Shown here: one piece after another, positions 5,874-6,161 of the stretch
Layout: each line of letters begins with the position of its first letter
How positions within the stretch are numbered: the first letter of the stretch is position 1
Program-made: the position numbers and the translations under genes
Notes under the pieces: model-generated
The model's database searches: none
What the model was told of the DNA's origin: nothing
Seen by the model: only the letters and a program-made list of their open reading frames with translations
Source of the DNA: Solirubrobacteraceae bacterium
Lineage (GTDB): Bacteria > Actinomycetota > Thermoleophilia > Solirubrobacterales > Solirubrobacteraceae
DNA length: 6,161 bases
Assembly: GCA_030043235.1 (NCBI GenBank)
Contig: JASHYF010000217.1
Coordinates: forward strand, 1 to 6,161
Direction of reading: 5' to 3'

Positions 5874-6161
5874 ATGGGAATCTCAGACAGACTCAAGGAC
5901 CTGAAGACGAAGGCCACCGGCGCCGCTGCCGAACGCAGCGACAAGCTCCACGAAGCGGTCGAGAAGGCGACCACCGTGGCGGACGAGCGCACCGGTGGCA
6001 AGTATCGCGAGCGCATCCAGAAGGCGGGCGCCAAGGCCGACAGCCTGCTCGAGGGTCTCAAGGGATCATCGGAGGAACAGGCCCGGGCTGAAGGCGCAGC
6101 CGGCTCGCAGACGCCGGACGGCGCCGAGGCGCCAGCCGGAGCCCAGGCGCCAGCCGGCGCT
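5874..6161 (+). CDS. MT0933/Rv0909-like antitoxin, cut by the window end
   Basis: The ATG at 5874 has AAGGAG at 5864-5869. 96 codons are present with no stop, so the 3' end lies outside. The first ~65 residues match the small actinobacterial MT0933-like antitoxin family (Rv0909 of Mycobacterium tuberculosis): MGISDRLKDLK at the start, a Lys/Glu/Ala-rich amphipathic helical stretch, then the family signature around VADERTGGKYRERIQKA (compare D-E-x-T-G-G-K-Y). It is cytoplasmic, with no signal peptide. In M. tuberculosis the partner toxin Rv0910 is an SRPBCC-fold protein encoded next door; any partner here would lie beyond 6161. Unusually, the helical part is followed by a low-complexity tail rich in Ala, Pro, Gly and Gln (APAGAQAPAGA), longer than in the short mycobacterial members as I know them. 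Family recognition is from the motif; antitoxin activity for this copy is inferred. Confidence 0.85.
   Translation, partial: MGISDRLKDLKTKATGAAAERSDKLHEAVEKATTVADERTGGKYRERIQKAGAKADSLLEGLKGSSEEQARAEGAAGSQTPDGAEAPAGAQAPAGA
6127..6157 (+). repeat. 18-bp tandem repeat coding for an Ala-Pro-Ala-Gly-Ala tail
   Basis: AGGCGCCAGCCGG occurs at 6127-6139 and 6145-6157, an 18-bp period in frame with the antitoxin-like gene, giving two six-residue units (EAPAGA, QAPAGA). The window ends inside or just after the array, so the copy number is unknown. Repeats of this kind expand and contract by slippage, so tail length may vary between strains. Confidence 0.6.

Noticed and set aside
5774..6091. A 105-residue rightward open frame starting at 5774
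   Set aside because: It overlaps the antitoxin gene in another frame; the antitoxin frame has a good ribosome-binding site and a family signature, while this one is low-complexity Arg/Gly/Gln.

Overview
The window looks like chromosomal DNA from a GC-rich actinobacterium, most likely of the Thermoleophilia (Solirubrobacter/Conexibacter-like lineages). Three things suggest this: uniformly high GC with strong GC at third codon positions, a set of secreted modular beta-proteins (choice-of-anchor Q beta-helix, HYR, InlB-like repeat and Ig-like modules) of a kind I associate with that class, and an actinobacterial MT0933/Rv0909-type antitoxin gene. The lineage is inferred from protein style; there is no rRNA or marker gene here.

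Layout. Positions 1-136 hold the start of a leftward gene for a small basic N-terminus followed by a membrane segment; it runs off the window. Positions 137-496 are a 360-base divergent intergenic region, more AT-rich towards its right half, with several short direct repeats and a weak promoter candidate. Positions 497-5481 carry four rightward genes that look like one operon (gaps of 27 bases, an ATGA overlap, then 42 bases). They encode a 713-residue modular surface protein, a 487-residue secreted multi-domain beta-sandwich protein, a 175-residue secreted single-domain protein, and a 261-residue secreted two-domain protein resembling a pilus-type chaperone or DUF916-like protein. All four have a signal peptide and none has a visible C-terminal membrane anchor or LPXTG motif.

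The main point of interest is how these four fit together. The C-terminal ~145 residues of the 713-residue protein and almost the whole 175-residue protein align by eye over their full length, so the operon makes the same domain once as the end of a large modular protein and once alone. That domain ends in a Y-x-K-hydrophobic-strand-P pattern reminiscent of the WxL cell-wall-binding domain. With the chaperone/DUF916-like gene beside it, the locus resembles, in an actinobacterium, the WxL gene clusters of Firmicutes (a WxL protein plus a DUF916/DUF3324 partner). I infer a surface-display or cell-envelope adhesion system; the parallel is structural guesswork until profile searches are done.

Positions 5482-6161: a probable leftward small gene (5456-5827) of unknown function, overlapping the end of the operon by 26 bases on the opposite strand, and then a rightward MT0933-like antitoxin gene from 5874, cut by the window end. 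No RNA genes, CRISPR arrays, insertion sequences or convincing rho-independent terminators were seen.
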